The position numbers and the translations under genes are program-made. This document shows, in pieces, positions 60,201 through 64,000 of a stretch of 64,000 nt of DNA. Origin of the DNA: Mallotus nudiflorus (taxonomy: Eukaryota; Streptophyta; Magnoliopsida; Malpighiales; Euphorbiaceae); NCBI GenBank assembly GCA_947683625.1, contig CANTUR010000112.1, forward strand, positions 1,736,501 through 1,800,500, written 5' to 3'. A model generated the notes under the pieces. The model had not been told where the DNA came from. It saw nothing but the letters and a program-made list of their open reading frames with translations, and did not search any database. Position 1 is the first letter of the stretch. Every line of letters starts with the position of its first letter.

Positions 60201-61954
60201 ATTACAATTCTGTATATGCTTCTGAAAATGTCTTTTGGTTTTGATTCAACATATGATTTCATATAAATGTGATCGATAAATGGACCTCATGGACAGTGGA
60301 GCTGAAAGTTTTTAAGTTGTCAAACTTGATTAGTTGGTGATAATAGCTGCTAGGATCCTTCTCCTGTGGTTGCATTTTTGTATTTTAATGTCCTTTTGAA
60401 CTGGTGTCTTGTTGTTGTGCAAACCAGTATGATACCATACAATTGGCTATTTCCAAGATGTCTGGCCGCTATTCATCATGGGGGCAGGTCAGTGATTTTA
60501 TTTTATCTTTGTGTTAGTTAATTGTAGTCATGTGGCATGACTACTTTCCTTTTTTCTTTTTTGTCTTGCTCTTCGTCATCAATAAACCAGTGGATCCACT
60601 GCTGCAGCACTATATGCTGGAATTTCTCAGGTTTGTGGCCAAACTAAACTCTTTTTGCCTTATCTTTATTGGCATAGACATTATGCAACATGAAGGTTTT
60701 GTTTCCCTAAATTTTCATCATCATGAAGTGCGTGGTTTTATAAATAGCATTTAAAGTGAAGCAACCTATTCTAGACTTTTTTTGGAACTTAGGGATGGCT
60801 TCTTAATAATTACCAGAATAAATGCTTTTTTGGTGGAACCATCTGAAGAACATGCCACAGGGTTGCCGTGCATTGAATATTTCTGCTACATATGCAGGGT
60901 GTCATTAGTATGATTTTCATGCTCCTAACTTAATCTTTTTCTTGACTATATATTTTTCACTTTTGTTGTTATTGGTTACTACATTGCTGTAGTGCACAAG
61001 GAATTATATAGCTATGGTATCTGCAGTGACACTTTATGATAAACATATATGCCCATTTAATTGGCATATTGTTTTTCAGTGTAACAATCATTCTTAGAAA
61101 AGTTCATGTGCAAGTAATTCTTTGTCTTTGCAGTGGACCCTAGTAATTGTGATTTTTCAATCATCAACACTTTATAATGGCAGGTAGTATGTCCATTTAT
61201 GCTGGATCAGTTCTATTGGGCTGAGAAGATGCATTGGCTTGGAGTTGCCCCAGAACCTGTTAAAAGAAACCATTTGGTACCAGATAAAATGGATGAGATT
61301 TGCATCAGGGTTGCTGCAAATGTGGTAGCACGAGCCATAAATGACACATTATCTCCTAAAGTTAAAAAATGTGCTTTAGAAGTTGCTGAAAGAATCTCTT
61401 TTGAGGTAATGCCCTTTGTTGAATTTGGTGAGACTGAGAGTTGCCAGTAACATGTTTCCAGAGGCACCTTATGTTCATGCTACATAGTATAAATCAATGA
61501 ATGATGTGGCTTTTAATTAGTTGTGCATCAATTTTACATTATTAATGGGGATGATATCATCACTAAAACTAGAACCGCCATAGTACCATTCCATTATTTC
61601 CTACTGTACAAGCAGTTGTGTGTAAGCTTCTTTGATATCATGAAACTTTTTGAATAGCCAGTTCTAAAATCTTCAAATGGTAATAATCAGAATGAGGTCT
61701 GCCAGTCAGGGAAAAAAAAATTCATATTTGCTCTTTCTAGTTGCATTTTGACCTCCAGTAGCTAATGACCTTCTCATAATTCTCCCCTCTTATTTATGGT
61801 ATTAATGATTACTAATTACACTAATCCTTGCTGCAAATTATTTATGTGATCTGCAACTACAGCTTTTCCATTTGGTTTTCTTTTTCCCAACTTGCAGGAT
61901 GGAGTGATGGAAGCTGTAAATATTCTTAAGCAAGAGATGAGTTGTTCGAGTTAA
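54259..61954 (+). CDS. GT28-type sterol glucosyltransferase-like protein
   Basis: Predicted UDP-glucose-dependent glycosyltransferase of the GT28/UGT80-like family; characterised relatives put glucose on the sterol 3-hydroxyl. Fifteen exons: 54259-54339, 54522-54593, 55608-55701, 55848-55990, 56124-56194, 57390-57471, 57592-57693, 57838-57893, 58321-58355, 58910-59120, 59342-59551, 60428-60487, 60591-60630, 61184-61405, 61898-61954. They total 1536 bases, 511 aa, and all phases agree. The N-terminus has the family motif FMAFGTKGDVYPIAAI (about 13-28). The C-terminal donor-binding part has HHGGSGSTAAALYAGISQ (about 402-419) then FMLDQFYWAEKM. Between are VCWKDVMHWMWPLF and VRVCGFWFLPIEWQF, which I associate with Arabidopsis At5g24750 rather than UGT80A/B. 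The start chosen is MEEEMEKRKP; an in-frame ATG at 54154 would add 35 residues. The exon 3 donor (55701) is the least certain. The acceptor substrate is not proven. Confidence 0.88.
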
Positions 61955-62758
61955 ACACTCTTCGGAGTGTGATTCTCTAATATGTGACCATTTCCTGTTC
62001 GATACAATCCTCTTATCTTTTTAAACACATTTCCGTTTTTTTTTTTTTTTTTTGAACCGAGACGTATAGAGTTAGAGATATGCCCGATATGGCCATTGTA
62101 TACATATTGATACCCAAGGATGTGAACTCACTACATAGCCAATAACATGATCCTGTAATATAAGAAGCTTGCTTGATATGATGCAGCTTTGCTGTTTCAA
62201 TTTTGTATTCACTATATGAACTTCTATGAATTTTTTGAATTATAGTGTGTACTTTAAGGTAAAGGCGCCCATTGCAGCCGTCTTTGGCTGGATCATTACT
62301 TAGGTATATGCTACACTGTCTTGGCATGGTTAAGTGGTGAATAAGTTCCCAATAAAAGTACACTTGCAATTTGACAAAATAATTTTTTTTTTAACAGGGG
62401 AATTTCAACTCTGCAACAGTTAGAGATTGAATTTATGACATTTTTTTTACATCATGTTGGGGATTTATGCCATATGGTTATTCAACATTCTTTGTAATTT
62501 GATAAAACGCAGGACTTTTCTCAAACAAAATCATAGAATGTATCTTCATTACTAATTTCAATCTTACCCAACAAATAAAATGGTTTTTAGTGTCACATAA
62601 AATTGATACCATAATTGACATGAAGAAAAGTAGCTAAGTCGTGGCTTCTCAAGAACAGAAGACTTACTTTTCCTTCACTTACTTTTACAGTTCATGTTCT
62701 TATTGTCATTTTCATTTTTGATATAATTAGTATCTGAGTCACTAGGTCCCTTTCTTTC
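61955..62758. other. 3' flank of the glucosyltransferase gene
   Basis: T-rich runs (62036-62053) and AT-rich spacer. Polyadenylation signals may lie within the first 300 bases. No further gene was seen. Confidence 0.4.
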
Positions 62759-62962
62759 TTTTTTTTTTTTTTTGGGTTGAAATTTCGCTTAACTTTTTGA
62801 TAGGGGGCGATCTATACAGTCCAAATAATTGACCATGAGAGGGGACTTGGTAGGTTGTTAAGCCTAACTAGTGGAGGAAAAAAAACAAAAGAAGTCATGG
62901 GAGATACAGCTCCTGGATCCATTGTGCAATTCTAGCATTAATGCCCCTGAGCTATGAACTTA
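62759..62962 (-). mobile_element. Candidate SINE
   Basis: On the minus strand the sequence starts AGTTCATAGCTCAGGGGC, where TAGCTCAGGGGC fits a tRNA-type pol III A box. It continues for about 200 bases and ends in a 15-base A run (62759-62773 as T on the plus strand). The B box is weak and no target duplication was identified, so the assignment is tentative. Confidence 0.35.
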
Positions 62963-64000
62963 GGAGTGCAAATGAGCGGCGCTGAGTCGAGTTGAAACTA
63001 GTTTTTATATATAATTAAATGGGTGTGTTCTTTTTACAATTTTAAACAAAATAAAAATTATATCAAAAGTTAAATAGGTTAATTGTCGATGGCGGAACTG
63101 TTAAGAAAGTTGGAGGGTCATTGTTCCTTAGAATTTGAAAAATTCTCTTACATATATATATATTGATTATTTTAATTTGGAAACAACTCTTTCATTTTAA
63201 ATTTTAAATTTATGTGAGACTCACAAAACTAAAAATTTTATTTAGTTAAACCCAAAAACAAATTTAATTAAAAAAAAAACATTTACCTCAAAAAAAACTT
63301 CAACTCTCCATTATTTATCCCTTTTTCTCTCTTTGGATTTTTTTTTTCCTTCTTTCATGTTTTTGTCTCCCAGACTTCCCTTTTTTTTTTATTTCGTCTT
63401 TTACATTGTCAACATTTTGCAATTTTCCTCCTAAATTCAACTTTATTTCTATATAAAGTGTTTCAAAATGAAAAGAATTCACATATGATACATCATACCA
63501 AATATACATTTCAATATCTCATTAACTAAAAAAAATTATCTCCTATTCTTTTTATTTCTTTAATATTTTTTTTTGTATATATAAAATTCAATCACTATTA
63601 TATGGTTATTATTAAAATATTTAATATTTTAATAAATTTTTTACATACCAATGTTTATATGAACCATTTTTTGTACTTTAATATATTTATAATTGTAAAG
63701 TGTGATATATTATTACACTATTTTATAGATAGCAATGGAAATGTTTTACTAATAAATTTATTCAATTAGTTTGGTAGCCAAAACTTTTTCCCCATAACTC
63801 AATGTCTTAGTTCTGCCCCTGTTAATTGTACAATTCATTTTAAGACATGCACAGATAGAGTGTTTGATTATGCCTCCTCCTCCTCTAGTTCGAGTTGCAC
63901 ATCAAGAAATTTTATGGTTTAAATGAGATTTTTTTTTATATTTTTTTATTGAATTATTATTGGTATTATTTTTCTACTTAATTATATAGATCATCGAGTT
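62963..64000. other. AT-rich spacer at the right end
   Basis: No gene, RNA gene or clear mobile element was recognised. It contains poly-T and poly-A tracts and a pyrimidine-rich stretch at 63310-63400. Confidence 0.4.

Noticed and set aside
1..64000. tRNA, rRNA and CRISPR arrays
   Set aside because: No cloverleaf tRNA, rRNA core sequence or regularly spaced repeat array was recognised on either strand. The only tRNA-like piece is the A-box of the candidate SINE.

Overview
This is nuclear DNA of a flowering plant, almost certainly a eudicot. It is AT-rich, its genes are split by GT-AG introns, and it is full of Ty3/Gypsy and Ty1/Copia LTR elements, solo LTRs and MITE-like elements. The recognisable genes are plant types: squalene monooxygenase, the plant-specific silencing factor SGS3, a GT28/UGT80-like sterol glucosyltransferase and an IDA-like secreted peptide precursor. 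Nothing bacterial, viral or organellar was seen.

Layout. 1-7293: 3' part of a decayed Ty3/Gypsy element (plus strand) with a solo LTR inside its reverse transcriptase, ending in a 3.1 kb LTR. 7294-9184: AT-rich spacer. 9185-18013: left arm of a large inverted duplication. It holds an intact minus-strand squalene monooxygenase gene (8 exons, 515 codons), a relic first exon of a second copy, and a doubly deleted SGS3 pseudogene. 18080-18511: a spacerless 432 bp palindrome, followed by a small intact gene (18617-19060) whose secreted product carries four tandem IDA-like peptide units. 19061-23218: spacer with MITE-like elements, one with a TAA target duplication. 23219-37491: a dead minus-strand Copia element whose body is interrupted by two solo LTRs (24979-28044 and 31087-34488) related to the Gypsy LTR at 4185. 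37923-about 40013: a probable further LTR. 40687-41783: a foldback element. 43398-54155: right arm of the inverted duplication, with an intact SGS3 gene (5 coding exons, 633 aa) and a squalene monooxygenase copy broken by one 8-bp deletion. 54259-61954: a 15-exon GT28-type glucosyltransferase gene (511 aa). 61955-64000: spacer with one SINE-like insert.

How the genes relate. The two arms are collinear over about 9-11 kb and lie head to head around a 25 kb transposon-rich spacer. Gene loss has been reciprocal: the left arm keeps squalene monooxygenase and has lost SGS3, while the right arm keeps SGS3 and has lost squalene monooxygenase. Squalene monooxygenase makes the epoxide precursor of sterols and triterpenoids, and the neighbouring glucosyltransferase is of the sterol-glucosylating type. 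From memory, the Arabidopsis relatives of all three genes lie in one part of chromosome 5, so their proximity is more likely ancestral synteny than a new metabolic cluster.

Exon coordinates were worked out by hand from splice signals and reading phase. The exon lengths of the two intact long genes and of left-arm SQE sum to whole codons. Ends of degenerate mobile elements are approximate unless a target duplication is given.
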